Assembly: GCA_025174535.1 (NCBI GenBank) | Contig: JALBUN010000023.1 | Location: 62,001 to 126,000, forward strand | Direction: 5' to 3' | Source: Cantharellus purpuraceus | Taxonomy: Eukaryota; Basidiomycota; Agaricomycetes; Cantharellales; Hydnaceae | DNA length: 64,000 nt | Notes under the pieces: generated by a model | The model's database searches: none | What the model saw: only the letters and a program-made list of their open reading frames with translations | What the model was told of the DNA's origin: nothing | Position numbers and translations under genes: made by a program | Shown here: one piece after another, positions 1 through 12,426 of the stretch | Numbering within the stretch: the stretch's first letter is position 1 | Layout of the letters: each line of letters opens with the position of its first letter

Positions 1-2
1 CT

Positions 3-1234
3 ACGATATCTCCAATTTGGACTTGGTACGCTCAGGACCTCCTCGCACGATTCCGTCGCCGCGACATGGAAAACGACCGTACTAAAGGCCCTCTTTTCAA
101 TGTGAACGCCAATGGGCAGCGAAGAGACTTCAATGGCATTGCATACTCACCGATGGTCGCAAGTGATGCCGATGAAATTTTGTTCGCGGGTGACTGCTTC
201 GTTGCCGGGTCCTTGTAGAGGTGTGAGTTCATAGATTCACCAACCTCCGGCTCTGATTTATCTGTGGTCCCCATTAATTGATGGGGACCACAGATAAAGG
301 TTGGTGAATCTACACTTCTACAAGACCCGGACGGCACCAAAGCGATCGAACTTCCCGAGTTTCCAGGGCCCCGCCCCCCCAAGGAAATATCACTATTTCC
401 CGACGTATTCGCATATCCAGCAGAGGTCAAAAGAAACAAGAAAAGACCACTGTCAGCGGCTGATGACATAACTTTCTCCACAGATGGCACAGATACCTTT
501 GTTTCCTTGAAGCCTGAGAAGAAGTTTCGCTGCCGCACCCTCACTATCAATGGGGATTACTTGTCAGTGCCTGAAGTTGTGCACCTTGCCCGCGTCGTGC
601 ACGAACATCACCACACATATGAGCTCCTGCAATACCAGTGTTACTAGTTTCCAGAGATGCATCACGGTAAAGAGGCTGATCGAGGACGCGGCCAAAAAGA
701 AGGCCTTAGAGACATTGGATCAACAGTCAATCTCAAGCCCATACAAGGAAGGGATCCACCGGACAAAGCTCAAGGTTGGCTAATTCCAATTCGGACTGGA
801 AGCCTATTATGTGAGGCGAGGTAAAGCAGACACTCCAAGATTTACGTGGAGTACCTGGCGGCTTGGGATGATATGAAGAAAACAATTGCCCTGCGCGTGG
901 AGCGCAGAGAGACCGGGAAGAGAGCGGTGAGTTTCTGATCAGTGTTGTATGTTCAGACGCTGATTATTATATGGGGCTGGATCAAAAGCCACAAGAAGCT
1001 AAACAAGCTTTAGAGGAGGAAACGGAAAGGAGGATAGCTGCTGAACAAGAGATCAAGACCGCTGAAGAAAAGGTGAAGGTTGAGGTTCAGGTTGCTGAAG
1101 AGAAGGCGAAGGCTGAGGTTAAGGCTGTTGAAGAGACAGCCCGTAAACTTGCAGAAGAGTTTGATATGTTCAAACGGCAATACGCTCCTGGCCCTTCTGC
1201 CCATCGCACGTCTGCGACTCATGTTGCATCGTGA
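3..1234 (+). pseudogene. fragmented multi-exon gene of unknown function with C-terminal coiled coil
   Basis: I do not recognise the family. Several plus-strand stretches read like exons but do not join cleanly: 3-221 (ending in a stop inside the inverted repeat), 282-650, 661-780, about 839-932 and 971-1234. The stretch near 490-650 has a compact charged composition (VPEVVHLARVVHEHHHTYE). A GTGAGT donor follows the 839-932 piece. The last piece is a strongly predicted coiled coil of repeated Glu/Lys/Ala heptads (for example AEEKVKVEVQVAEEKAKAEV). A stop at 648-650 is followed by only 17 nt that could be read as an intron, which is too short, so the gene is probably damaged. It starts outside the window. 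The coiled-coil tail is similar in kind to the one at 39972-40224. Confidence 0.4.
198..345. repeat. imperfect inverted repeat / large hairpin
   Basis: Nested inverted arms are visible. A perfect 18-bp pair lies at 257-274 and 281-298 around a 6-nt loop. A 14-bp pair lies at 233-246 and 298-311, with a 10-bp left-only insertion at 247-256. A looser outer pair lies near 198-224 and 313-345. The arms carry coding-like sequence of the surrounding gene: the left arm read on the minus strand and the right arm read on the plus strand share VGES and LYKDP/LLQDP-like residues. This suggests an inverted partial duplication inside an exon. Confidence 0.8.
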
Positions 1235-2356
1235 AGAGGACAACCCGCTGATGTCCAGCCGCCAAGGACATGCCCTTTCGAAGTTATGGCTTGTGCTACC
1301 ATGTCTTACCTAGGATATCCGCTTGTTAAATGGTCTGTTACTTTCATGTTGTTGCCATTTGCTTTTCTCCTCGGGGTGGCTTTGTTGTAGATTGGAATGT
1401 CGGTAACCCATGTACCGCACTCATGCAATTCTCATAATCATCTTTATCTTGAACCGTGAGAGCTCGACATTGCGTCATAAGCCTGCGAGACCGCGTAGCT
1501 CTCACGTTGAGAAGACAGGAGGGGGGAGAGCAGGAGACTTGCAGGCCGATGGAATCTGCTAGAGCGAAGAGGGTGAATGGCAGAGTATTGTGGCATGTGA
1601 CGACCTCTGAGAATGCACGCTGAGTTGATTTGCATAATGATGATTTGACATGTGAAGCACCGCCCCGACATTGTACCAAATGCAAGAGACCATAGCCAAC
1701 CATAGGATTGACGGCAATGGAAGGTTAACGAGAAAGCTGTGTAAATGGCAATGGCGCAAAAAGACATTGGATGAGGGCTTTGAGCATGCGACAGTAGATG
1801 ATACAACAGAACATTCAACATATTCTACACCTCAGGTCCATGGTCTACGGGTGAGAGGGTTGAGAAACATGCTGTCTCGAAAACACCTCTGCACATGTGC
1901 CCAAAAATCTTTGTGTAGTAGCTCATCGACACCCTACTAATATTCATCGATTCTCTACACAAGGTCGTGGTCGTGCCATGTCTTTCCGGCTCTGTGAACA
2001 TCGCATGACATCATGCCGATTCCTCGCCGCAAAATGAACGTCTCCCCTCAGGTCGACCGTATCGAATCTCCTGCAGAATATACTAGACGGATCAGGGTCG
2101 GCGAGGCATTGGATACCGTTGTGACGCAATGTGGAGGAATATTGGGGGTTATATGGCAGTGTCGACTTGCATTAATCTCGCTTTTGTCATAATGCTGATT
2201 CTTATTGTTCCAACTTCGATAACAGGTGACCATCGGTAACTTCACTCGGATTTACAGACCACAAGCAAAAGAACTGGTGGTTTGAGACATCAGTAAGAGG
2301 CCAGACATGAGAATAGACTAGCCATACCTGGTGACGGCGTGAATGGGTCCAGTCCA
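1235..2356. other. gene-poor interval
   Basis: Only short overlapping ORFs are present in several frames on both strands. None has recognisable motifs or consistent splice signals. I see no RNA gene or repeat here. Confidence 0.4.
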
Positions 2357-4904
2357 TTAGACATTTCTGCGGGACGCATCCAGGAACTCGGATATTTGTT
2401 TGCGTAGAAGTGGGAGGACCTCCTTCCAAAATGGGTCGTCTTGTATGCGTTGGGCTCCATCCCATTCACGTTGTGGATCTTCTTCGTCAAGTCGACTGCA
2501 CACTTTTGCGACTAGCTCTATTAGATGATTTGTTGCCTCACTTTCGCCCCATCGTCTTTTTGCATATCGAACAAGTGATGGAAGAGCTGTGCGGCACTCC
2601 TTAGTGGAAATATCCCATATAAAGGTCCCACATCTCCCTCCAAAGCGGTTACGGTCGAACATGTAGCGCCAGGATCGTAGAATAAGTGGCCAAATTGAAT
2701 CTGCTTGGACTGCGGCAGACAACGGGTCGTCTTCGCCCGCTGCATCAATGATTGCAAAAATGTGCGCCACAGGCACAGCATATTCGTCAAATTGGGTGAG
2801 TGTGGAGCAAGTAGAAGGAACGCTGAAGCCAATGCTTGTGAGAACTGTTTTCGAAGCGATTCATTGTCTTGACCCATCGAAGCCACTGTTGACCGAATGG
2901 CACATGCCGCATCCAGGGCTGCACGACGTGTACATTTCTTGCCCATGAAACGTATTAGCGTGTCAACGTAGCGACGGTTGCGGTCCGGGGCACTTGGCAA
3001 ACCACGCAACTGCTCCAACAGCATGAAAGTGTCTCGAATTACCACATCATCTGTGCCTTCACAAATGCATAGATGGTAATCCACCAACAGGTCAAATTGT
3101 TCCTGGGTAAGCTTACTCGCATGCCAGAACGGTGTTCGAGAAAGGATATGAATGAGACTGGCGACAGTCTTGGATCGGACTTGATCATCGCCCAGTGCGC
3201 CAGATGGATCGTCGATTAGAGAGCAACAGAAATTGAGAGCCTGCTTGAACCTGCAATGATCTCTGAACACGTCACTTGTATCAAAATATGGAAGTAGTGG
3301 ATGAATCAGCCTCAGTGCATTCTGCCATCTACGATCGTGCATGTCGTCAAGTAGCACAGCTAGCATGCGGCTCATGATTGCTCGTTGAAGTGTTTTAAAG
3401 GCTTCACTACAAAAGCATAAAGTCAACAGCTCATGCAATGGGTTATATAGCAATAATCTTACCTCTTGTCAAGCCTCGCCAATTCCCATCGATCAATTCG
3501 AAGGCCAACTAGCATGCCGGCTAGTAATACACAGTCCGCTACCAGACGGCGGGGAGAGATGGGCGACTTGGAGTCAAGGCAGATCCCAATGAATTTAATC
3601 ACAAAGGTGTCAAATTCCGGGTCATCTTTACCCTTGTGCAGACGGTAGGTGAACATATGTGCCATCCACATCCTGTCTGATAAAGGGAGGTGTGTCATGT
3701 CCAGACGTTTGGGTGATTTATCTACCACAGAGGAAACAACGAGTAAGCTGGGATCATCTGAGACCATGCGCCACCTAGTGAAATCGTCTGTGAACAATAC
3801 GCTCCCACTTGTATAAATACCAAACGGATTGCCCAGATCTTGTTGAACACAAAATTGCCACATTGCTTTCAGGCATGCCACTGCGCCTGCTTGCGCGAGG
3901 GGATGAATGTGGTGATTAGGATCAAAGCATGCATAGAAGCCACTTTTCAATCTATCCACAAGCGCGCCAGTCACCTCCACCCTGGTCGGCCACTCAATCT
4001 CTGGTACCATTCCGGCTGCTGCAGTTATGATCTCTGTGTCTGTGGTTGTCTCAAGAACCCACTGGATGGCCTGGGGCGGCACAGCGTCCACTGGTGAAAA
4101 CTCAGCATGTGATCCCGGAAAACTAAAATTAAACTGATTGGAAGACGTCTGTTCTCCAGGAGCTCCTAACTGCTCCAACACTATAGCCACCTCTGGGTCA
4201 GCAATCGACAGGGGGACTTGCCTGCAGGTGAAAAGTATAGGGGAGAGACATGGGGCAAAGTGAACGATCCATTCCAAGATGAGGCTCTTTGCAGTGGAAA
4301 AGGCATGCTTCAAGAGTTTTCGAAGGCGATCCAGGATGCTTTGCCATGTTTCTGCAACCGACGTTCGAAAGGGAGCAGTGGATGTAAACACACGCTGAAG
4401 TACCGTTGACACTGGCGTCTGGAATGGACAGTCGGGCGATCTCCACGACGACACCACAGTGAAGAAATAGAATATAAATCCAAACGTCGTTGTCGCCACA
4501 ATCACACTTGCAACCGTATGTTGCAAAGTCCAGATATTGGCGGCGAGAGCAATCCCAAAGAAGAGTAGGGACATCTGGAGTAAGATCGGAAGAGTGGCGA
4601 TGATTGTGTTGAAATGCCATGTTGTCAGTGCATCTAGCTTCTTCTGCCTACGCTGGCAGCGTTTGTACAAGGCGCCTTGTCCGAAACGCATTGTTTTGAA
4701 GTGGCCCAGCCACTGTTTTCCTAGAACCGCACCGAATGCAGCCAATAAACTACTCGAGAGGCTCGTGTACGCTAGCGTCTGGATCCATACAATTGTAGAG
4801 CTCGGTCCGGTCCAGCCGGGAAGGGATGCCTGTTGCGTAGGAAATGTGGAACTGTCCCACCTCCAAAAACGACGAGACCTCTTACCCAAAACACAGTAGT
4901 GCAC
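2357..4904 (-). pseudogene. DUF6535 domain-containing membrane protein, frameshifted
   Basis: The N-terminal part (4904 down to 3463) shows the DUF6535 hallmark: paired hydrophobic segments separated by the signature LGKQWLGHFK, then RQKKLDALTTWHFNTI, LLFFGIALAANIWT and a third membrane segment. DUF6535 is an Agaricomycete-enriched domain of unknown function, usually followed by a long helical tail, as here. A 56-bp intron (3407-3462, minus-strand GTAAGA...TTGTAG) joins it to the helical exon. Near 2825-2841 the reading frame must shift by one base: upstream codons end around KQFSQAL and the coding sense resumes as GFSVPSTCS, running to a stop at 2357. No intron explains this, so it is a one-base indel or an assembly error. 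The usual first membrane segment upstream of 4904 is not evident, so the 5' end may also be lost or lie in an unresolved exon. Confidence 0.75.
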
Positions 4905-5291
4905 CCGATGATGACAATGACATGTGGCCTGTGTCGGCTCCAGGCCTCATGAAGTTAAATCCCACAATGAAGAGCGCAAAAGCGGCGTCTACGTCAGAAC
5001 ACTACACTTTCTCTTGTAGCTCTTGCACTTTCACATTGCAAGACTGTATGATGCTCGAGCGATGCCTACGGTCATTCGAAGCGCCATGCTAAAGTGGGAG
5101 AGAGCCTCATATTACAGGCGTAGAAATGTGCCAAGACGCAATTCCTGTGGCATTGCTCAGATGAGTGGGGGTTGAGTCGGTATATGTAACTGCTACGAAT
5201 TAGGATGGTGTGCTGGGAGGGATGGCGAGCGAGGCGTTGGAGTTGGATCAATACAAGAAAGAAGTAATTTGACCATCTGTGAAATAATGAT
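4905..5291. other. upstream region of the DUF6535 gene
   Basis: This is the minus-strand upstream region of the DUF6535 gene. A missing 5' exon could lie here, but no convincing membrane-segment coding exon was found. Confidence 0.3.
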
Positions 5292-5558
5292 CTAAAATGA
5301 ATATAGAAGCGACGTGCATGCTGATGTGAATGATGCAACACTCACATGTGAATCGGAAGATGTGAGTGGCTCGGGCAAAAATCTAGCGATTTCTTGAATG
5401 CAGTTCGTGACTGTGAGTCCTTCACGGAAATATTTCAATACAGCCATGATAAAGTCGACACCTTGGTTTTCTAATGTCGGCAGCCCGACAAAATAGTTCC
5501 GAGAGATAAGAGAAGGATGGACAATATGACCAAGGGAGAACCCATGGCACCGTATCTC
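5292..5558 (-). CDS. possible exon of unidentified gene
   Basis: The minus strand is open and reads with coding character (VHPSLISRNYFVGLP, then FREGLTVTNCIQEIARFL). A GTGAGT donor falls directly after the Ser-Asp-Ser-His residues near 5342. In the same frame an in-frame TGA lies just upstream of 5558, so any gene must have another exon or a break there. The sequence further upstream (5560-6480) contains short minus-strand ORFs that could be further exons, but I could not connect them. I do not recognise the family. Confidence 0.25.
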   Translation of the reverse strand, partial: EIRCHGFSLGHIVHPSLISRNYFVGLPTLENQGVDFIMAVLKYFREGLTVTNCIQEIARFLPEPLTSSDSHVSVASFTSACTSLLYSF

Positions 5559-8050
5559 AACTCAAGCATGCGAATAGAGTCCGGTGGGGAGGAAAGTGAG
5601 AGGCAAGTCCAACGGGATTGGTAATCCACTGTAGGCGAGAGAACAATCAGTGGAGGATTTGAAGGTTAGGAGGAGTCCATCCCGAGCATAAACTTTCGGC
5701 TTCAGATTGGGGAAAATCACGGGACGGTGGTCAACCAATGTCTATATAAAGAGAGGCGACAAGTCACCGTATGAACTTGAATTAATTCACACAGACCGTA
5801 GGCCCTGAACAAGGCCGTGACCTGAATTTCGCTTCTCAACATTAGGGGGTCCCGATAGAACAGTGAAGCGGAAGGGCACTTCTTGGTGTGATTTAAACTT
5901 ACACCCACTTGATGGCATGAGTTCTGCGGTAGCGGCATACAACCGTTGCATATGGGATTTGGGATACTGCTTGCATGTGACTTCATATGCACTTACCACC
6001 ACACAAAGAGCGTAGGTTTCGAATTGCGTTTCCTCCCTATCGCTTTGCCGCCTTCCTTTGCTTCCTGGTCTGCACGGTCTGCCGTTTGCTCCTTGGATAT
6101 CTGTGCATCCGCGTAGTGTGCCGCGAATGTTGAGTGCTTGTTGCTCAGCACCCAGCGCCCATACCCCTGAGCGAGTCCGACGCAGGCAAAGTGGGTCGTC
6201 TCCACCAAAGTCTAAGTCGTTCTATATCCGGTATTCTACGTCTTGAATTATCTGTACTCTCGTGCGAGGTTTGCGGGTATATATAAGAACGTCCTGAGTG
6301 TTTTTGTTGAAAAACAAAAATTTCGCCTTGCTGGGGGTGTGTGGAGAGTAGATTTCGAATAGAGACAGAGGGAGTGATGGCAACTGGATGTATGCATAGT
6401 CGAATTGAAGATATACCTGAGTAGTATCTTCCTACGAAGTTTGATGAGATTTGGTGTGATCTTTGTCTAGATATTGACAATTTGAGCAGGGATCAGGAGC
6501 AGATGACTTGAACGAGAGTAAATGCTTAATAGAAAATCAACCAGTGGAGCTTAGGCTTTGCAAACTGGGATTCGAATATATGTTGGGAATAGTATGCAAA
6601 AGATTGTAGAAATACGCGTTCGTTCTGGAGTTATTCCAAAACGAATAGTTCAGACACAGTCAACAAAAACAGGTGAGAGGAAATTCTCTAGTCCATTGCA
6701 TATCTAGCTAGGTGTGTTTTATACAAGATATGCATGCTAATAACTCGTGATAAAAGTTCTGTGTCATGTGAATAAAGGGAAAGTGATTTATGATAAAAAG
6801 AATGGGGGGGTGATGTCAAATAGAAAAAAAATGACGAAATAAATCAAAAGAAAAATTAGGGTGAATGTTCAGACCATTGTGGAGCTTACAGGGACTCCTC
6901 CTTTCCCCTCTCAGTCATTTCCCCTCGTCTCCTTATCCCCTCCTAAGCTCCTGAGCCTCCTATATGCTCCTATCCCTCCTATCCCCTCTGTTCCTCCCTC
7001 TCCTTTTCTCCCCAGAAGTCCGGTCTTCCAAATAACAGTTTTGATGTTGCCGTTGCGCCACCTCCACCGTCGACAGTCGACTACTTGACCTTTTGCTGGG
7101 CTACCGATGACTGTGTTCTATTTATGCAATCAGGACAACTATGAATTAAGGAGTTGAAATCGGTGAAGTTCACAAGACATAATTATGGTCGAGGCGGTCA
7201 AAGTGTGGGAGCTTTGGTCTCACATGAAGCACTAAGAGATAGGGCAATGCAGTGCCCTCCCGGTGTGAGACGACACTTAGCGAGTCGCTAGTGTCTTCCG
7301 CCTTCTTTGATGTTCCATCGTAAACCAGATGAGGATATGGTAGAGTTGGCAGAGTAATCTCGCTCTTGGAAATTACCCAACGACCAATCACGCGTGGCTA
7401 ATAATCGAACAACTTCTATGAGACCGGGACCGATGTGCATAAGTAATATGGCTTAGGGTGCTGTATTTCGAGGGAGTCCGCCGTCAATGTTGCATGCTCA
7501 AGTATCCGCCTATACGAATAGTAGAAGCCAACCTTGGTGGGCCTGGTTTAGTTGTACCTGTAGATATGGCGCCATCAGAGTGATGAAAAATTCATATCAT
7601 CACAGAAAGCTTGATCCAATTCTCCACTCTCACACGCAGGGATACCATCGGAAAGCCTAGATCTGAGAGGTGGGCTCAGAAAAAGAAGTAGCACCCAAGC
7701 TATGAAAAGCCTTCAACATTCAAAGAGTGTCAAGAGAAGCGATCGGGGTCTCCATAGGCTCATGGTCGGAACGGATATTTTTAATTATCACCTTTGTCTT
7801 GACACGAGGCATGAGCTTTATGAAGAGGCTGGTAAGAGGTTACGGTGCGTTTCAGCTAGACTGAGGTGAGTATTTGATATGTCTAGTGCAGATGTTCAAT
7901 CAACACAACGATGAGTCGAACCATTCTAAAAGCCAACGGGCTATACCTTGATATTGTGATCTAAAACGTCCTCCACGTTCCCTTGACAGTGGCGCAAAAA
8001 TATGCAAAGTTCAAACGACATCGGGACTGCTCCACTTGTTGGCGGTGCTG
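5559..8050. other. gene-poor interval with pyrimidine-rich tract
   Basis: Short ORFs on the minus strand (5717-6208, 6145-6480) have mixed character and no recognised domain. A TATA-like tatataaag lies near 5743. From about 6895 to 7015 the plus strand is a C/T-rich low-complexity tract with repeated CCCCT/CCTCC motifs, resembling the C-rich parts of the Gypsy-type LTRs later in this window. I find no supported gene. Confidence 0.35.
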
Positions 8051-8705
8051 CGGAGTCCATTGGCTTGAAGTTCCCACGCTTCATGTTCAAACGTTCATGC
8101 ATCATGCATCAAGCTTCAAGCTTCATCTCCCACATTATATCTCAATCAAGAGGCTACTTCTTACGCATATTCCGGGACTGCGCCGCTTCAAATCATTACA
8201 CCTGTGCCACAAGCAGACTCATGGAAACTGGGATTATAGAATCAACACAGGTTTAAGGAGTCGTGCATGCAAGCCTTGTAATGGCGGTATAGTGCTAAAT
8301 TGAATAATGCTTCGCCGCACGGCTATTCTGTCTCTGAATTGTCTGTTGTGTCGTAGGATGGTGCCGCATCCACAAATGTTGGGGTGATGCTCTCAAGGAA
8401 GACCGTCTATGCTCCAGAAATTCCGTTGGCTTGAAGTTACCACGCTTCCTGCGTCGTCACCCAGGTTATGTCTCAATCAAGAGGCCACTTCTTACGCATA
8501 TCCCGGAACTACGCCGCTTCAAACCAAATATCACACCTGTGCCACAGGCAGACTCATGGACTGGCATTATAGAATCAACACATGATGTGACACAGGTTTC
8601 AAGGAGTCGTGTATGCAGGTCTTGTAAGGATACAGTATGTAGGATGGCACTGCATCCACAAATGTTGGGGGTGATGCTCTGAAAGAAGACCGTTCATGCT
8701 CCAGA
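8051..8705 (+). repeat. tandem duplication of about 300-350 bp
   Basis: Two diverged copies (about 8051-8415 and 8420-8705) share the same ordered landmarks: ttggcttgaagtt, tctcaatcaagaggc, cttcttacgcatat, cacctgtgccaca, atagaatcaacaca, gcatccacaaatgttgg, and a final catgctccag or tatgctccag. Each copy has private indels. No coding frame is conserved between them. The duplication lies directly upstream of the hydrophobin promoter. Confidence 0.8.
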
Positions 8706-8842
8706 CTCTACCGGCTCCCCAAATGCACCATGACATGGAAGTGTTAATTCTACATTAACACAGGCATTCCCACCCCACAAGTCGTCTTTCAGCACTATCG
8801 GTTTCTGTTTACGTTTGTTGAACCACCTTCGAGGCTTGAACC

Positions 8843-8850
8843 TATATAAG
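8843..8850 (+). promoter_or_regulatory. TATA box of the hydrophobin gene
   Basis: The sequence tatataag lies about 70 bp upstream of the hydrophobin start codon, followed by a pyrimidine-rich CT stretch of the kind found at highly expressed fungal start regions. Confidence 0.6.
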
Positions 8851-8920
8851 GCCTTTGGTTTTCTCGAATTCTCTTCAGTTCCTCAATCACCACCCTCAAA
8901 CTACCGTCTGCTTTCTCAGT

Positions 8921-9496
8921 ATGTTCTCCAAAGTCCTCCTTGTAACCCTCCTTTCCTCTGCCCTTGCGACCGCTATCAAGCCAATCAATGCCGGGTCGCC
9001 CAAGCCGAGGTGCGTATAGCAAACCTCTCAGGCAGCAGGTCGTTAATCGCCATGAATTTTTTACTCACCAGTCCTGAGCCCATCAGCCAGTGCAACACTG
9101 GGGGCGCTCAATGCTGCAAGAGTTCTGCCAAGGCCACTGACCCGGAAGTCACCAACATCCTTCACTCGCTTGACGTCGTCGTCGAGGGTGTCGATGTTCT
9201 CGTTGGGCGAGTATCTGGAAAATATTAGCATAATGTGACATCCTTTTCTGACGTGATATATTTTAGTCTCACCTGTACACCTATTGCAGTCCTGTAAGTG
9301 TTGTCTGTTGTGATTGTCCTCAGTACAGGGTCTGACGGTTCTGTGCACAGCGGGACTGCTCCCAACTGTGCTCAGAAGCCCTTGTGCTGCGAGAACAACA
9401 GTTTCAACGGTCTCGTATGTATGCTTCCCCATGCCGTTGTTCCACATCTCACCTTCGCTATAGATCAACATTGGCTGCACTCCTATCAGTCTTTAA
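8921..9496 (+). CDS. class I hydrophobin
   Basis: Hydrophobins are small secreted proteins that self-assemble into amphipathic films on aerial hyphae and spores. Proposed exons are 8921-9009, 9072-9206, 9267-9293, 9324-9414 and 9464-9496, giving 124 residues. The first exon encodes a signal peptide (MFSKVLLVTLLSSALATA). The mature part has all eight cysteines in hydrophobin order: a first group in QCNTGGAQCC, a fourth in VGLTCTPI, a fifth in TAPNC, a sixth and seventh in LCCENNSFNGL, and the last in INIGCTPI before the stop. The second intron begins with GC instead of GT (GCGAGT at 9207). This is the only donor that restores the family's VLVGLTC motif. The third intron is only 30 nt. The short spacing and C-terminal NIGCTPI ending indicate class I. 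The gene has no frame damage. Confidence 0.9.
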
Positions 9497-12095
9497 GTTA
9501 GATATCTGGTCGGATGACTCTTCATATTTAAAAACCGTTCCACTCGAAGTGCCCTAGTTCTTACGAAATATATGCTTTGTTTCCCGGTATACTCTCCGAT
9601 CTCGACTTGCTGAGATCACGTTTATGCTAGCCAAACTATACCAGAAGCAAGCTATTATCGTGTACACGGAGCATGCTATTGAAGTCAGGTTCATTGCATT
9701 ACAGCTCATTAAGCGGTGGCTGCAATGCTAAGTGTATGATGAGTCGGTGTGAATGGCGCTAATACTACAAACGTCGTGACAACTGCCGACACAATTGTAT
9801 TTCTACGTCTTGTTCGAGCATCGATACCATATTCCCCTTGTGGAAATTTGTCACTGGAAAAGCGTTATGGTATTTCTGAACAAAACTTGTTGCTTCCGAC
9901 CATTATGTCAGGTACAGCGAAGTGAGCTGACACCGGATTTCTACACATCTAAACTTCTACATCGCGCGCATCCATACCCCTTCACACCAGTTAGAGCATC
10001 AGACACTGTGAAAGAAGTTGGAGACGGCGTGCTTCGCGCCCTGCACGTTCTGCACCGAATCATTGCTGACTCAGGAAAGCCGGGCATACCTAACAAGTAC
10101 AATATCAAGTCAGATGGGTTCAAAGACATCATGGTGCCCATCTCTATCATTCCTATGTAAGGCATAAACTGCTTCACCTAATAACTTGGAATCGTCACGT
10201 TGGGATAGGGACATCTTACTTCGTTCAACGCAAGGCTTCCGATCGCCATGATTCCCAATGCTCGGGTGGAGCCACGCTGATCACCAGGATTCGACGTCAG
10301 CTCTTCGCAAGAGGTAACTATGCGCACTCAAAGGGGAGGCAGTGTAGTCTCGTCTTTGATGGGCTTGTTTGGATCCGATACCTTTTCAAATCCATGTTGG
10401 CTATCAAGTGTATACCCACCTTGCCCAACGAGTGAATACACCCTCGTCGCTCGCCCGCGAGTCACTCTAGGTCACATAATATTTTAGAAGTGCCTTTCTT
10501 CTGAATATAGAGCTCCGTGTGGCTGCGACTCGTATCGATACCTACGTCCCCGGCTTCGTCCAAGAGTCAATGTCAACTATTGTCGTCACAAAGTTCCTGA
10601 ACCCCGCCACTTCCAAGAGTCTCGCCTTTTCCGTGACAATCCAGCCCTAACCCTTCACATGCTCGGATGGTGGCGAGCCTCAGCCGGGAGCCGTGTGTGG
10701 TGGTCGTAGTTGGTGGTTAGCAGCCATGTGTGGCGGTCGGGTTGGTGGGAAGGAAGAGGGTGAAGAGCGGGATCAGTAAGATTGCTTGCTGCCCCAGAAC
10801 AGAATGGTGGAGAAGCCATAAAGACCTACGTCTGCAGGCGAGCATGAAGCAAATAGCACACACAGAATAGTACAGTCTGTGATACGGCAGTTGACGATCC
10901 CTAACCAAAGGGTTAGCATCCATAGACAATGGAACGAGCAGAAACAAGACTGTGGACAGCATCTCTTGTCTCGGAGACAAGTTCAAGATCGCTATGAAAG
11001 GCCTGCTTCATAATTTCATTATACAGCGAGTCAATTACTCCAGTCCACATCCTTGATGGCGAAAGACATGTGTGGTACGGGTTACTCACGTTCTGAAGTC
11101 CCATATCAAACGACAGTGGTGGCATACATGAAAAATGGGTCCGACCGCTCGACAAGAATGTCCAGGCTGTCAGAAGGGGGCCAGGATATAGGTTGCGGGC
11201 TCCGTCGAGATTGCAGACAAGGTGCGTTTTGTCCCCTCGCTCGATTTCTCCCTCAACACTATGCAAAGAATGCACTTTTGGCGGATACGCAGAACACTGA
11301 ACATGTCTCTATAGCTCTGTGGAGTCCTGTGGAACCACATCATCTGCGTGTCTTCCACAGCACTACGTCTTCCACAGCACTACGTCTTTTAGACTCACCC
11401 ATTCCACCAGCCGCTTCTTCTCCGACCGCAAGATGACAGTTCCATCACCCATAGAGGCGTTGACCGATTCACGGCGAATCAAACGCAAGAAAGCACCGCC
11501 TCTCCAGCTCGAGGAATTTCATCCATCAAGAGTCAATCGTCGTTGTGATCAGCTAACAGTGCCATTTGGAGTAGCTGATGCCGCAGGTCCTGATCTGTGT
11601 GGTCACGATGGGCAGTCAGTGCAGAAGTCAGTGACAGGGTTCCGGACAATTTTGCGATGCAAATGCACAGGCTGTCGAGATTTAGTATGACCACGAAACA
11701 ATGGTCGTGTTTTTACTCGCTTGTGCGTCAGATGCGTTTCGCTCTTTTATGAAGCGTATTGCTAGTATGAGCAATAGGTTGTACCTAAAGTTCTATGGGG
11801 GTATGTATTGGAGACGCAATGGCTAGTGTGCCTACATCTTTTGGCGGACTGGAATGTGTCATTTCAGCACTTAGTCATCATTGCTCTCAAACCAATTAAA
11901 CATGGACCTGCAATTATAGTTTGTCTATTCTGCCACGAGTTTTATGTTGTAGTGGGAAAGTATTGCGCCAGAATCGGGCGTGAGCAAAAAGACACCGATG
12001 TTGGTGTGAAGGGTGACGGTGATGCAGGGGTAGGTGGACAGAAGGGAACAGAAGTGGTCTGTAGGGGAAGGAGAGGAGAACGTGCACGAGCAAGG
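9497..12095. other. gene-poor interval with a few coding-like fragments
   Basis: Most of this stretch holds only shadow-like ORFs. Two places look more like coding sequence but are unassigned: 9795-10160 on the plus strand, and 10507-10650 on the plus strand, where an AG is followed by an open frame (LRVAATRIDTYVPGF) ending in a stop. A minus-strand ORF at 10913-11275 ends with an acidic helical tail (DLELVSETRDAVHSL). None has introns or motifs that allow a gene model. Confidence 0.3.
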
Positions 12096-12426
12096 TCAAA
12101 CCAGCACGTGCTTCAATGCCAGTACCTTCCTGACGGTCTGCATACCTAGAAAAAAACTTCAACTTCGGAAAGCGTGAATTACTAGAAAAGCATACTCTGT
12201 TGTTGTGTCATTCACAGGTGGTCTGTTGAAAAGTTGAATCAATCAAGTTACCGCTAACAAGATACATCGATGCTGAGACTTACACCGTGGCATCCTTGCA
12301 GACAGCTTCATATGCGAGTTGTTCATCAAAGCCATGCACTCCTTTGAGCATACTCTCTGCTATGAGGGAATCCACATGTGTGCCGACCTGGGCCGCGGCA
12401 TAGTATCAGGTGATACAACGGCACAT
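12096..12426 (-). pseudogene. fragment of GH92 alpha-mannosidase gene (partial duplicate)
   Basis: This segment is a diverged direct-orientation copy of 41543-41875 inside the intact GH92 gene. It covers the exon reading YADRQEGTGIEARA, an intron, and the exon reading LIAESMLKGVHGFDEQLAYE. Homology ends abruptly on both sides, so only an internal piece was copied. It cannot encode a mannosidase. Its right edge lies about 110-140 bp from the inverted block that matches 49.6-53.4 kb, so two source segments were brought together here. Confidence 0.8.

Noticed and set aside
6895..7015. Microsatellite or telomere-like array.
   Set aside because: The C/T-rich tract has no fixed period.
11914..12162. 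Minus-strand ORF overlapping the GH92 fragment.
   Set aside because: Only the exon-like YADRQEGTGIEARA part is explained, by the GH92 copy; the rest is unrelated sequence.
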